This document shows, one piece after another, positions 47,237 through 57,052 of a stretch of 64,000 bases of DNA. The position numbers and the translations under genes are program-made. The notes beneath the pieces are model-generated. The model was not told where the DNA came from. It ran no database searches and worked only from the letters and a program-made list of their open reading frames with translations. This DNA comes from Phaeobacter piscinae (GTDB taxonomy: Bacteria > Pseudomonadota > Alphaproteobacteria > Rhodobacterales > Rhodobacteraceae). Location: positions 868,001 to 932,000 of the forward strand of contig NZ_CP010681.1 of assembly GCF_002407245.1 (NCBI RefSeq), in the 5' to 3' direction. How positions within the stretch are numbered: position 1 is the stretch's first letter; each line of letters begins with the position of its first letter.

Positions 47237-48148
47237 TTACGCCTTGTCGAAAAAATCTTCGCAGCCCGCGTGGCCGGCGCTCGCCGCCAGCCGGGCCTCC
47301 GCCAGAGTGGTCAGCTGCGCGGAGATGAATTCGGATCCGCTGCAATGGGGCAGGTCGAGCGCACGGATCAGCTGTGCATCCTTGCGCCCCTCAAGAATCA
47401 CGATGCCATCGCGGGCCAGAAGGTCGCGGGTGCCATGGCCGCCGTCCGAACGGATCCGCCGCATGAAATCCTTCTGCGCTGCCACGGCCTCCACCACATC
47501 CCGCGGAATCGGCTGACGCTGTACCGCCCGGAACAGCGTCGCCATCCGGGCATTGCCGCTGTCCCCGGCGAAAATACCCTCCACTACGGCCTCCGGCAGC
47601 AGGCGCCAGAAATTGGCCGGGTAGGGCTGGTCGCACAGCAGCCAGAGGATATGCTCAAACCCCTGCGCAGAGATCGACCGTTTGGCGTCCTTGTTCTGCC
47701 CGGCGGTCAGGTAATCGCGCCGTGCCACGATCAGCCCCAGATAACAGCGCGCCCGTGGCTCATCTGCCGCCACCAGAATGCAGGGCTGATCCACCGCCTC
47801 GGTTGGAATCATCCAGTTGCTGCCCATCGTGTGTTTGATATCCACGTCATGGCCGAGGATTTCGGTATCCAGCCGCCCCTTCGGCAGCCGCAGCAGCGCG
47901 CGCAGCTCAATCTCCACCCGCGTACCGATATAGGTCTTTTCGGTCTTCTCCAGATCCTCATAGGCGCGCCGACCAGTTTTGGAGGTCAGGATCACATCGT
48001 CAATGCAATCGCGCAGCATTGCGGGGACGCTGCGGGTCAGCTCCATCAACCCGCCCGCGCGGGTGGTGATGTCCTGCGCCAATGCAGACAGCAGGGCGTG
48101 ATCGGCGTGACCGGGGCTGATCTGGCTGGGCGGCAGTTTCTGTTTCAT
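47237..48148 (-). CDS. NaeI-family type II restriction endonuclease
   Basis: A 303-residue protein that follows the layout of NaeI: an N-terminal Endo domain with TSKTGRRAYEDLEKTEKTYIGTRVEIEL, the catalytic GHDVDIK (Asp103, Lys105) and NWMIPTEAV, then a C-terminal Topo-like DNA-binding domain (AAQKDFMRRIRSDGGHGTRDLLARDGIVIL). NaeI cuts GCC^GGC after binding two sites. The residue matching NaeI Leu43, whose change to Lys turns the enzyme into a topoisomerase, is Leu66 here, so an endonuclease is expected. It follows a cytosine methyltransferase gene by 112 bp. Confidence 0.88.
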   Translation of the reverse strand: MKQKLPPSQISPGHADHALLSALAQDITTRAGGLMELTRSVPAMLRDCIDDVILTSKTGRRAYEDLEKTEKTYIGTRVEIELRALLRLPKGRLDTEILGHDVDIKHTMGSNWMIPTEAVDQPCILVAADEPRARCYLGLIVARRDYLTAGQNKDAKRSISAQGFEHILWLLCDQPYPANFWRLLPEAVVEGIFAGDSGNARMATLFRAVQRQPIPRDVVEAVAAQKDFMRRIRSDGGHGTRDLLARDGIVILEGRKDAQLIRALDLPHCSGSEFISAQLTTLAEARLAASAGHAGCEDFFDKA

Positions 48149-48260
48149 CGCACGCCCTGTGCTGATCCGCAGCGGCGGGATGAGTATTTTTGGAAAGGTG
48201 ACAGGGCAGGGTGTGGCCTATCGGAGCAGGCGGGAATCAGACCCGGCATCTCAACGCGCC

Positions 48261-49235
48261 TCAGCGTCCGGCGGCAGGCGCGGTGACAACCGTCAGGTTG
48301 GGGCGTGCAATAGCCAGGCGGATCTGGCGCGCCACAGCCTCCGCCACCGGGGGCGGGAAGGCATTGCCGACCTGGCGATAGGCGTTGGTCTTGGCACCGG
48401 TGAAATGCCAGCTGTCGGGGAAACCCTGGATGCGCGCCACCATCCGCACGGTGAGGCGCGGCATATCGTTGTGGAACGGATCCGGTGCCTCATAGGCGAT
48501 CGTGCGCCCCTCAACGCCCAAGGCCGCCCAGGCACGCCGCGCCCGTGTCGGACCCAGATCCGGTCCGCCGTGTTTCTTGGAGCCGCCAACAATGGTCGGG
48601 GCTATTTCATCGGCCTTGGCGGCCCAGTCTTCCGCCCCGCGCCAGCCGCGTTCCTTCATCAGGTCGAGCAGCGTCTCACCCACGGTGCGCGGATTATGCG
48701 GCAGGGGGTCAGGCCAGTTGAACTGGCCAGAAAATTCCTTGCGCAGGGCAACAATCGCCACGCGGGGGCGCAGCTGCGGCACGCCGTAGTCAGAGGCATT
48801 GAGCAGCCGCCAGTCGGTCTCATAGCCAAGCTTGGCGAGCTGTTTCTTCAGCTTCTCGCGGTAATCATGGAACACCGCATCGAGGAAGCCACGTACGTTT
48901 TCGATCATCACCGCGCGGGGGCGGGTGGCGGCGACAATCTCGATGGCGTCATCAAAGAGATTGCGCTCGTCTTTCTCACCAAGCTGTTTGCCCGCAACGG
49001 AGAATGGCGGGCAGGGCAGGCCGCCGGCCAGGAGATCAATACCGCGATAGGCGTCGGCATCCGCCTTGAAGGCGCGCACGTCCTCCTCCAGTACGTTCCA
49101 CTGGGGGCGATTGTGGCGCAGGGTGGCGCAGCAGTGTTTGTCGATTTCGACCAGCGCGGTGTGGTCAAATCCGGCCTTTTCAAGCCCCAGCGCCTGACCG
49201 CCTGCCCCTGCGCAGAGTTCTACCGATGTGAGCAT
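48261..49235 (-). CDS. DNA (cytosine-5) methyltransferase, partner of the NaeI-like enzyme
   Basis: A 324-residue m5C methyltransferase with motifs in order: I (ELCAGAGGQALGLEKAG, 6-22), IV (PCPPFS with catalytic Cys75), VI (ENVR, 112-115), VIII (QLRPRV), a target-recognition region (about 165-260), IX and X (RQVGNAFPPPVA). Motif order is standard, not permuted. As partner of a NaeI-like nuclease it probably protects GCCGGC. The pair is flanked by tRNA-Gly repeats. Confidence 0.93.
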   Translation of the reverse strand: MLTSVELCAGAGGQALGLEKAGFDHTALVEIDKHCCATLRHNRPQWNVLEEDVRAFKADADAYRGIDLLAGGLPCPPFSVAGKQLGEKDERNLFDDAIEIVAATRPRAVMIENVRGFLDAVFHDYREKLKKQLAKLGYETDWRLLNASDYGVPQLRPRVAIVALRKEFSGQFNWPDPLPHNPRTVGETLLDLMKERGWRGAEDWAAKADEIAPTIVGGSKKHGGPDLGPTRARRAWAALGVEGRTIAYEAPDPFHNDMPRLTVRMVARIQGFPDSWHFTGAKTNAYRQVGNAFPPPVAEAVARQIRLAIARPNLTVVTAPAAGR

Positions 49236-49344
49236 GCTGCCGTATTACCTGTTCTCGTGCTGCGGATGCAGCTGTTCCCGCTCTGTTCTTAGGCGCTGAA
49301 GTGATTCCGCGCAAGCCAGAGGCTACGCCGGATTTCAGAAACAC

Positions 49345-49380
49345 AAAAGGCCACCGTTGCGTCTGCAGCGGTGGCCTTTT
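49345..49380 (-). terminator. Terminator of tRNA-Gly copy 3
   Basis: Stem AAAAGGCCACCG/CGGTGGCCTTTT with a 12-nt loop, next to the tRNA 3' end. Confidence 0.8.
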
Positions 49381-49382
49381 TG

Positions 49383-49482
49383 CTGTCCAAATGGAGCGGG
49401 CGAGGCGATTCGAACGCCCGACCCTAACCTTGGCAAGGTTATGCTCTACCCCTGAGCTACGCCCGCGCTGCCATTCGGTGAG
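49383..49482. repeat. 100-bp direct repeat, right copy (contains tRNA-Gly copy 3)
   Basis: Identical to 47086-47185; the offset between copies is 2297 bp. Sequence diverges immediately outside at both ends. Confidence 0.95.
49392..49466 (-). tRNA. tRNA-Gly (GCC), copy 3
   Basis: Same 75-nt sequence as copies 1 and 2, anticodon GCC, encoded CCA. Confidence 0.97.
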
Positions 49483-49701
49483 GGGGATTTAGTCATTCGC
49501 TGGCAGGGCTGCAAGCGAAAAACGCAAAGTGGTCGGCAAAAAATGACCGTCACGGCGATTTGAGCGACGGAACCCGCTGGTTGCTGCGTTTTACCTCTAT
49601 GATGACACCATGAGCCCGGCCGAAACGACCCCAAGCACAGCGTACCAATGAGCCGGGCCAACCCGCAGACAGATCTGCGAAACCGAAAAGGGAGCCGCTT
49701 G

Positions 49702-49908
49702 ATGACACTGCTAAGCACACCGCTGCGTGACCGGCTGGGCACATCCTTGGACGACCGGCTGGATACCCTGCGTATTCTGGGTCTGACCGTTGCCATTTGT
49801 CTGGCAATCGGCGTCAAACTCACCGCCGGTGGACAGGCCGCGGGTCTTCATTCCGCCGAGGCCCCGGTGATGCAGCCGCCCGCGATTGAGACACAGGCGC
49901 TGATCTGA
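49702..49908 (+). CDS. Small membrane protein, unknown function
   Basis: A 68-residue protein with one hydrophobic helix (LRILGLTVAICLAIGVKLTA) between a polar N-terminus and a short tail. AAAGGGAG before the ATG at 49702 supports this start over the ATG at 49648. No family recognised. Confidence 0.55.
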   Translation: MTLLSTPLRDRLGTSLDDRLDTLRILGLTVAICLAIGVKLTAGGQAAGLHSAEAPVMQPPAIETQALI

Positions 49909-49943
49909 CCATCACGCATCTGGCAGCACGCACCATCTGACGG

Positions 49944-49974
49944 GAAAAAGGCGCCCCCGATCTGAGGGACGCCT
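49944..49974 (-). terminator. Terminator of the pyruvate carboxylase gene
   Basis: On the minus strand AGGCGTCCC pairs with GGGCGCCT (one mismatch), followed by TTTTT. Confidence 0.8.
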
Positions 49975-50023
49975 CTATATGATATTCGCATTGCCTGCCA
50001 TCCGTGACAGACGCTGGCGGCGA

Positions 50024-53000
50024 TCACTCCAGCTCGATCAGCAGATCCTTGGCGTCGATCTGACCACCGGGTTGGACATGCACGGCCTTCACCACCGCAT
50101 CACGTTCGGCGTGGATGCCGGTCTCCATCTTCATCGCCTCGATGGTCAGGAGCATATCGCCCTCATGCACCGGCTGACCAACCTGCACCGCTACGGAGGC
50201 CACAACACCCGGCATCGGCGCACCGATGTGATTGGGGTTGCCCTGCTCGGCCTTCGGGTTGGCCTGGGTGGTGGCCTTGACCAGACGGTTCGGGACGCGA
50301 ATGACGCGGGGCTGACCGTTCAGTTCAAAGAAGACTTTGACCTCCCCCTTGTCGTCAGTGTCGCCAATCGCCTGCAGGCGGATTTCCAACGTCTTGCCGG
50401 GATCGATTTCGGCAGTGATCTCCTCGCCCGGTTCCATCCCGTAGAAGAAGGTGCGGGTGGGCAGGCTGCGGACCGGGCCATAGGTCCGGTGGCGGCCCAT
50501 GTAATCGAGGAAGACCTTGGGATACATCAGGTAGCCGTTCAGATCCTCATCATCGACCTCTTTGCCTTCCAGCTCCTTGGACAGTTCGGCGCGGGTCGCT
50601 TCCAGATCCACCGGGGCGAGATGGGCGCCGGGGCGTTCCAGATTGGGGGCATCGCCTTTCAGTACCTTGGAGACGATCGCTTCAGGGAAGCCGCCCGGAG
50701 GCTGGCCCAGATTGCCGCGCATCATGTCCACCACCGAGTCGGGGAAGGCCACATCGGTCTTCGGATCCTCAACATCATCGCGGGTCAGCCCTTGGGACAC
50801 CATCATCAGCGCCATATCGCCAACCACCTTGGACGATGGCGTCACCTTCACAATGTCGCCAAACATCTGGTTCACATCGGCATAGGTCTGCGCCACATCC
50901 GACCATTTCTCTTCCAGACCCAGCGACCGGGCCTGTGCTTTCAGGTTGGTGAACTGACCACCGGGCATCTCGTGCAGGTAGACCTCAGATGCAGGCGCGG
51001 CGAGACCGCTCTCGAAGGCCACATAATGCGCCCGCACCTGCTCCCAGTAACCGGAGATTTCGCGCACGGCGGCAATGTCGATACCGGTATCGCGGTCGGT
51101 ATTGCGCAGCGCTTCGACGATGGAGCCGAGGCAGGGCTGCGAGGTGCCGCCACTGAAGGCATCCATCGCTGCATCCACTGCATCCACGCCCGCATCAGCG
51201 GCCGCCAGAATGGTGGCACCCGCCACACCGGAGGTGTCATGGGTGTGGAAATGCACCGGCAGGCCAACCTCTTCCTTCAGCGCCTTGACCAGCTGGCGGG
51301 CGGCCGCTGGCTTCAACAGGCCGGCCATGTCTTTGAGGCCCAGAATATGCGCGCCTGCGGCTTCCAGCTCCTTGGCCATGCCGACATAATATTTGAGGTC
51401 GTATTTGGCCCGGTTCGGATCGAGGATATCACCGGTGTAGCAGATCGTGCCTTCGCAGATCTTGCCGCTCTCAACCACGGCATCCATGGCGACACGCATG
51501 TTTTCAACCCAGTTCAGGCTGTCAAATACGCGAAACACATCCACGCCGGTGGTCGCGGCCTGACGCACGAATTCCTGCACCACATTGTCGGGGTAGTTGG
51601 TGTAGCCAACCCCGTTGGAGGCGCGCAGCAGCATCTGGGTCATCAGGTTCGGCATCCGCTCGCGCAGATCGCGCAGACGCTGCCAGGGGCATTCCTGCAG
51701 GAAGCGGTAGGCCACGTCGAATGTCGCGCCGCCCCAGCACTCAACCGAGAACAGCTGGCTGAGGTTCTGCGCATAGGCCGGGGCCACCTTGATCATGTCG
51801 ATCGAACGCATCCGGGTCGCCAGCAGCGACTGGTGGCCGTCGCGCATGGTGGTGTCTGTCAGCAGCAGCTGGCGCTGTGCTTTCATCCAGTCGGCCACCG
51901 CCTGCGCACCCTTCTGCTCCAGCAGGTTGCGGGTGCCGTAGGGCTGCGTTGCGGCATCCGCCTTGGGCGCGCGCGGCTCTTTCAAATCGGCATGGGGCGC
52001 GGCGCGGCCTTCGGTTTCAGGATGCCCGTTGACCGAGATATCGGCGATATAGGTCAGCACTTTGGTGCCCCGGTCGCGGCGCTTGGCGAACTGGAACAGT
52101 TCCGGCGTCTCGTCGATGAATTTGGTGGTGTATTCATTCGACAGGAAGGTCGGGTGTTTCAGCAGGTTCTCGACGAAGGCGATATTGGTGCTGACACCGC
52201 GCACCCGGAATTCGCGCAGCGCGCGATCCATGCGGGCAATAGCTTTTTCAGGTGTTGGCGCCTTGGCGGTTACTTTGGTCAGCAGTGAATCGTAGTAGCG
52301 CGTGATCACCCCGCCCGCATAAGCGGTGCCACCATCCAGACGGATGCCCATGCCGGTGGCCGAGCGGTAAGCGGTGATGCGGCCATAGTCGGGAATGAAG
52401 TTGTTGAGCGGATCCTCAGTGGTGACCCGTGTTTGCAGCGCATGGCCATTGAGGCGGATTTCATCTTGCGATGCCTTGCCGGTGGCCTCGGCAATGGTCT
52501 TGCCCTCGGCGATCAGGATCTGCGCCTGCACGATGTCGATGCCGGTGACTTCCTCGGTGACCGTATGTTCCACCTGGACCCGCGGGTTTACCTCGATGAA
52601 GTAGAATTTGCCGTCGTTCATATCCATCAGGAATTCGACGGTGCCCGCGCATTCATAGTTCACATGCTGGCAGATCTTGCGGCCCAGATCGCAGATCTCT
52701 GCGCGCTGCTCCTCTGTCAGATAGGGGGCAGGGGCGCGTTCAACCACTTTCTGGTTGCGGCGCTGAACCGAGCAGTCCCGCTCATAAAGATGGTAGATTT
52801 CACCGTGCTTGTCGCCAAGGATCTGCACCTCAACGTGACGGGCGCGGGTGATCATCTTCTCCAGATAGCCCTCACCATTGCCGAATGCGGCTTCTGCCTC
52901 ACGGCGGCCTTCCAGCACTTTTTCTTCCAGCTCATCTTCGCTGTGAATGGGGCGCATGCCACGACCACCACCACCCCAGGAGGCCTTCAGCATCAGCGGG

Positions 53001-53467
53001 TAGCCGACCTCAGCCGCTTCCTTGCGGATCGCGTCCATATCATTGCCCAATACCTCGGTGGCCGGGATCACTGGCACATCGGCCTCAATCGCGACGCGGC
53101 GCGCCGAAGCCTTGTCGCCAAGGGCGCGCATGGTTTCCGCCTTCGGCCCGATGAAGGTGATGCCGTTGCGGGCGCAGGCATCCACAAAGTCCGGGTTTTC
53201 GGACAACAGGCCGTATCCGGGGTGGATCGCATCGGCGCCGCATTCCTTCGCGACACGGATAATCTCATCAATCGACAGATAGGCCGCAACCGGCCCCATG
53301 CCTTCTCCTATCCGATAGGCTTCATCTGCCTTGAACCGGTGCAGGCCCAGCTTGTCCTCTTCGGCATAGACGGCCACCGTCTTCTTGCCCATCTCATTGG
53401 CTGCCCGCATGACGCGGATGGCGATCTCGCCGCGGTTGGCGATCAGGATTTTCTTGAAGTCGGTCAT
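50024..53467 (-). CDS. pyc: Pyruvate carboxylase
   Basis: Biotin enzyme making oxaloacetate from pyruvate, an anaplerotic reaction. The 1147-residue single chain has the biotin carboxylase domain (ILIANRGEIAIRVMRAA; ATP-grasp region KASWGGGGRGMR), the carboxyltransferase domain (LLTDTTMRDGHQSLLATRMR, then VFDSLNWVENM), the tetramerisation domain and the C-terminal biotinyl domain with the biotin lysine in IEAMKMETG. The ATG at 53467 follows GAGGAC; the 42-codon extension is rejected. Biotin synthesis is encoded at 28.5-34 kb. Confidence 0.97.
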   Translation of the reverse strand: MTDFKKILIANRGEIAIRVMRAANEMGKKTVAVYAEEDKLGLHRFKADEAYRIGEGMGPVAAYLSIDEIIRVAKECGADAIHPGYGLLSENPDFVDACARNGITFIGPKAETMRALGDKASARRVAIEADVPVIPATEVLGNDMDAIRKEAAEVGYPLMLKASWGGGGRGMRPIHSEDELEEKVLEGRREAEAAFGNGEGYLEKMITRARHVEVQILGDKHGEIYHLYERDCSVQRRNQKVVERAPAPYLTEEQRAEICDLGRKICQHVNYECAGTVEFLMDMNDGKFYFIEVNPRVQVEHTVTEEVTGIDIVQAQILIAEGKTIAEATGKASQDEIRLNGHALQTRVTTEDPLNNFIPDYGRITAYRSATGMGIRLDGGTAYAGGVITRYYDSLLTKVTAKAPTPEKAIARMDRALREFRVRGVSTNIAFVENLLKHPTFLSNEYTTKFIDETPELFQFAKRRDRGTKVLTYIADISVNGHPETEGRAAPHADLKEPRAPKADAATQPYGTRNLLEQKGAQAVADWMKAQRQLLLTDTTMRDGHQSLLATRMRSIDMIKVAPAYAQNLSQLFSVECWGGATFDVAYRFLQECPWQRLRDLRERMPNLMTQMLLRASNGVGYTNYPDNVVQEFVRQAATTGVDVFRVFDSLNWVENMRVAMDAVVESGKICEGTICYTGDILDPNRAKYDLKYYVGMAKELEAAGAHILGLKDMAGLLKPAAARQLVKALKEEVGLPVHFHTHDTSGVAGATILAAADAGVDAVDAAMDAFSGGTSQPCLGSIVEALRNTDRDTGIDIAAVREISGYWEQVRAHYVAFESGLAAPASEVYLHEMPGGQFTNLKAQARSLGLEEKWSDVAQTYADVNQMFGDIVKVTPSSKVVGDMALMMVSQGLTRDDVEDPKTDVAFPDSVVDMMRGNLGQPPGGFPEAIVSKVLKGDAPNLERPGAHLAPVDLEATRAELSKELEGKEVDDEDLNGYLMYPKVFLDYMGRHRTYGPVRSLPTRTFFYGMEPGEEITAEIDPGKTLEIRLQAIGDTDDKGEVKVFFELNGQPRVIRVPNRLVKATTQANPKAEQGNPNHIGAPMPGVVASVAVQVGQPVHEGDMLLTIEAMKMETGIHAERDAVVKAVHVQPGGQIDAKDLLIELE

Positions 53468-53593
53468 GGCGTCCTCGGGGTCGTGCAGTTTGGCGAAGTG
53501 ATAAGCGCAAATTAGGGTCCGGTATAGACGTAGTTCTGGGTATGACCAGCGTGATAGCGCTGACCTGAGGCCAGAAACCGGCATAATTCGCAT

Positions 53594-54790
53594 TTATGGC
53601 GGTGCATTTATGTCCGTATCGGACCTATTTGTCGTGAACGGGGTGGCAAACGACGCAAGTGCCAGTGGTTGGGGCAGCGCAGACAGTGTCTCAAGGCCCA
53701 GTTGCCCCATATTGGCCTCCAGATCCTTGCGCAGAATATCCACCAGATGATCCGGCCCCCGTGGCCCAAGTGCGGCGAGCGCAAAGTGGAAGGCGCGGCC
53801 CAGCATCACATAGTCGGCCCCCAGTGCCAGCGCGCGCAAAATATCCAGCCCGCTCTCGATCCCGCTGTCGAATATCAGCGGCAGGCGGGTGGCAGCGCGA
53901 ATGCCTGGCAGGGCCTCGATCGTGGAGGGGGCGGCGTCGAATTGGCGGCCCGCATGGTTGGACACCCACAGCGCATCGGCGCCGATTGCCTCCAGCGGCG
54001 CTGCATCCTCTGCGCGCATCACCCCCTTGATGATCAGCGGGCCATCCCAATGGTCGCGCAGCCACTGCACATATTCCCAGTCCGGTGAGGTGCGCAGCAG
54101 GTAGCCGACATGGGCTGTTGATGACAGGCTTGCGCCCGCTCCGCTCACATATTTGTCCAGTGTCCGCATATGTGGCAGGCCACGGCGTGCCATGCCCATC
54201 GCCCAGGCCGGTCGCATGGCAACCTGCGCCAGCAACCGGGGTGTCAGCCGCGGCGGCTGCGTCAGCCCGGAGCGGGTCTGCCGTTCCCGCCGGGAGGCGA
54301 CAGGCACATCCACGGTCAGCACCAGCCCGGCAAATCCGGCGGCCTTGGCGCGCGCCAGCAGATCTCGGCGGATGTCAGGGGCCTTCGGCGGGTAGAGCTG
54401 GAACCACGGCGCGGCCCCCAAATCATCCACAAGATCCTCGGGCGACTGGCTGGCCACGGTGGACAGGCAATAGGGCAGGCCCTGTGCCGCAGCGCAGCGC
54501 GCCAGCAACCGTTCCGCATCCGGCCAGATCAGCCCGGACATGCCAACTGGCGCCACACCAAACGGCAGTGGCCGGTCAACGCCCAGAAAGCGACGGCGCA
54601 GATTGGTCTGCTGAGGCCCATGCAGGATAGACGGCGAAAACCCCAGCAGATCCAGCGCAGCACGGTTGCGGACCTTGGTTGCCTCGGTCCCGGTGCCGCT
54701 GTCCAGATACTCCCAAACGAACCGCGGCAGGCGCCGCCGGGCGCGCTGGCGAAGGTCACTGAGAGCGGGATAACGCTGGTGCAGATCCAT
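53594..54790 (-). CDS. FMN-dependent alpha-hydroxy-acid oxidase/dehydrogenase (LldD-like)
   Basis: A 398-residue TIM-barrel flavoprotein. Family motifs are FGVAPVGMSGLIWPDAE, WFQLYPPKAPDI, LTVDVPVASRRERQTRSG, LIIKGVMRAEDA with the FMN lysine, and SNHAGRQFDAAP containing the catalytic histidine; the usual SNHGGRQ has alanine in place of the second glycine. The substrate (lactate, mandelate or other) is not readable. The start is the ATG at 54790 (MDLHQRYP); one three codons upstream is possible. Confidence 0.9.
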   Translation of the reverse strand: MDLHQRYPALSDLRQRARRRLPRFVWEYLDSGTGTEATKVRNRAALDLLGFSPSILHGPQQTNLRRRFLGVDRPLPFGVAPVGMSGLIWPDAERLLARCAAAQGLPYCLSTVASQSPEDLVDDLGAAPWFQLYPPKAPDIRRDLLARAKAAGFAGLVLTVDVPVASRRERQTRSGLTQPPRLTPRLLAQVAMRPAWAMGMARRGLPHMRTLDKYVSGAGASLSSTAHVGYLLRTSPDWEYVQWLRDHWDGPLIIKGVMRAEDAAPLEAIGADALWVSNHAGRQFDAAPSTIEALPGIRAATRLPLIFDSGIESGLDILRALALGADYVMLGRAFHFALAALGPRGPDHLVDILRKDLEANMGQLGLETLSALPQPLALASFATPFTTNRSDTDINAPP

Positions 54791-55023
54791 GCCGCGCATT
54801 TGTCGCTGCCTTGCAGCAAAAGTCTAGTGCCGAGTGCGGGTTTGAAACAATTTTGTAACTATTCGTGCTGGGTCTGTTTACTCTGGCCTGTTGTTCCTCG
54901 ACCTTCTGACATCAGCTGCTCAAATGCGGTGTGACGACGCCATGGTGTGATGTACTGCCTCACGAGCATCTGACAGGCCATGATTGATGCGAGGTCGCGC
55001 CACCGTTGCAGCGTGCGCCCGTA

Positions 55024-56817
55024 TTACTCGGCAGCGATCGGGCTGTCGGACCCGGGAGGCTTTGGCTTTATGTTCTGCGCCGCTGGATCACGCGGAGCCT
55101 GCTCTGCTGAGGATGCGACGCAGACCTGGTTGCGGCCCTTTGCCTTCGCCTCGTAAAGCGCTTCATCCGATGCCCGCAGTAGATCCTGCGGCATGGTGCC
55201 GTGGCGCGGATAATGAGCGACGCCAAGTGAGATCGAAATCGCCGGGAGCGCCTTCTCTCCATAGCGCACAACGATGGCTTCCACGGCTTGGCGCAACAGC
55301 TCTGCCTTGGTCATGACATCTTCCTGGCTGGCGCCTGGTAGGATCAGGGTGAATTCCTCGCCTCCGGGGCGGCAGGCGACTTCGTCGCCGTCGCAGGCCT
55401 GTTCCAGCACCGAGCCGACGGCGCGCAAAACCATATCGCCAGCGTCATGGCCGTGGTTGTCGTTGAACTTCTTGAAGTGATCCACATCCACGGCAATGAT
55501 GCTGAGTGGCGTACCGGCATTCTGGCTGTTGTTGATGCTCTTGCGCAGGGTCTCGGTCATATGGCGGCGGTTAAACAGGCCGGTGAGCGGGTCACGTACA
55601 GACTGATCATGCAATTGATCGCGCATGCGCACATTGGCGATGGCCATGGAGATCTGTTCCGCGCACATCTGGGCCAGTTTCTTGCTATTGATGAAAGCCT
55701 CGGTTGCATCCGTCAATGCGCGCAGATGCATCAGGCCAACCGTTTCCCCATGCGCGAGGATCGGGAAGCAGTAATAGGCGCGACCATCATGAGGCTCAGC
55801 GTGTCCGCAGACAAAATCAATCTCCGAGGCGCCAAATTCATAGGTGCGGCCACGGCGCAACCCCCAGCATTCTTCCGGGTGAATGTGATCTTTGTGGGTG
55901 CCGCCATTCCAGCTGGCGCAGCCATCCAGCACATCGCGTGAGTTGGAGTAGACATAGACGCTGCCCTCTGCGGTGGGCAGGATATGGGTCATGAAGCGCG
56001 CAACCATGTCAAACAGTTCATCCAGTGAACGGCTGGATTGTAACCATTCGTTCAGTTCGCCCAGCAGCTGCACCTCGCGGGCCAACCGCAGCTGTTCGTC
56101 CAGAATTTCACGTTCGGTTTCACTGCGCTGACGCAGCTGGTTCATCCGAAACCGGTTCGATTTGAAAATCACATAAGCGGCAATTGTCATCGCCGCCAGG
56201 GCAATACCGGTCAGCAGAGCGACCAGCAACCGGGCTAGCTGTATGAATGTGGTGCGAAGGTCGGTGATATCAGTGTGAAAATCGATGGCACCGTCAAAAT
56301 GACCATTGTGCATCAGCGGGACGTAGATGCGGGCGACCTCTCGGGTCAGCTCTTCAGTGTAGCTGCCGCTAAGGGGTGAGTTGTCGACCTCAAACACGGG
56401 CACCGTGTCGCTGTCGTAATAGGTTTCTCCACGAGAGACCTGAGTTGAGAAAAAGACATTGGATTCGAATTCCCCAATCTCATCACTGCGCGACGACCAG
56501 AAAATCTCGCCTGCACTGGTCAGTAGGCGATAGCGGTAAACGTCGGTTTCTTCGGTAAACAGAGTCAGCAGCGAGGCGTCCTGCGGCTGGATAATCCCCT
56601 CCTCAAAGGCGGATTCAGCATCGGCCATATGTAGTGTGACACGGCGCTGCCAGAGTTCCGCTTGCTGGCGGATGTCCGCCTCAAGCATCCTGTCGACAAC
56701 CGGGCCAGGGACTGCAAGTACGGCCCAGGTCGAAACCGCTGTGGCGGCAATCAGCATGAGCAACAGGGACAGACCACGTAGTCTATCCACAATACTTAAG
56801 GTCAGTGCTTTTTTCAT
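55024..56817 (-). CDS. Membrane-bound GAF-GGDEF diguanylate cyclase
   Basis: A 597-residue sensor: membrane helix (about 13-36), periplasmic domain (36-200), second helix (about 203-225), a coiled-coil linker, a GAF-like domain (LDELFDMVARFMTHILPTAEGSVYVYS, about 265-425) and a C-terminal GGDEF domain with DPLTGLFNRRHMTE and the active loop RPGGEEF (about 483-489). The RxxD inhibitory site normally just upstream is replaced by DGDE, so product inhibition is unlikely by that route. It would make c-di-GMP in response to an external signal. Divergent from pcrA. Confidence 0.92.
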   Translation of the reverse strand: MKKALTLSIVDRLRGLSLLLMLIAATAVSTWAVLAVPGPVVDRMLEADIRQQAELWQRRVTLHMADAESAFEEGIIQPQDASLLTLFTEETDVYRYRLLTSAGEIFWSSRSDEIGEFESNVFFSTQVSRGETYYDSDTVPVFEVDNSPLSGSYTEELTREVARIYVPLMHNGHFDGAIDFHTDITDLRTTFIQLARLLVALLTGIALAAMTIAAYVIFKSNRFRMNQLRQRSETEREILDEQLRLAREVQLLGELNEWLQSSRSLDELFDMVARFMTHILPTAEGSVYVYSNSRDVLDGCASWNGGTHKDHIHPEECWGLRRGRTYEFGASEIDFVCGHAEPHDGRAYYCFPILAHGETVGLMHLRALTDATEAFINSKKLAQMCAEQISMAIANVRMRDQLHDQSVRDPLTGLFNRRHMTETLRKSINNSQNAGTPLSIIAVDVDHFKKFNDNHGHDAGDMVLRAVGSVLEQACDGDEVACRPGGEEFTLILPGASQEDVMTKAELLRQAVEAIVVRYGEKALPAISISLGVAHYPRHGTMPQDLLRASDEALYEAKAKGRNQVCVASSAEQAPRDPAAQNIKPKPPGSDSPIAAE

Positions 56818-56995
56818 AATGCGCTGGTCTGCCTTGCCGGATGTTGAGTGTCAAAAAAACAACCTGTAGATGAAAACACGGTGCCTGAATGGGTTTTAGA
56901 AAACGTTAATGCCTCACCGCGCGGTCTTTCTTGGCACGGCGCTGACATCCCGCAGGCGGCACAAGCGCCACATCTCGTACCGTGAATTTGGGGTG

Positions 56996-57010
56996 GAACA
57001 GACTGTGAAC
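56996..57010 (+). promoter_or_regulatory. LexA (SOS) box upstream of pcrA/uvrD
   Basis: GAAC-N7-GAAC (spacer AGACTGT), the reverse complement of the alphaproteobacterial consensus GTTC-N7-GTTC, ending 42 bp before the pcrA start. Confidence 0.8.
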
Positions 57011-57052
57011 GCCCTCTTTCCGCCGGGATTGAATCGCGCTAATGTCCCGCTC

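Noticed and set aside
49979..52288. 769-codon plus-strand open frame opposite pyc
   Set aside because: It is the antisense shadow of pyruvate carboxylase; composition is high in His, Gly, Arg and Gln with no domain, and pyc is certain.
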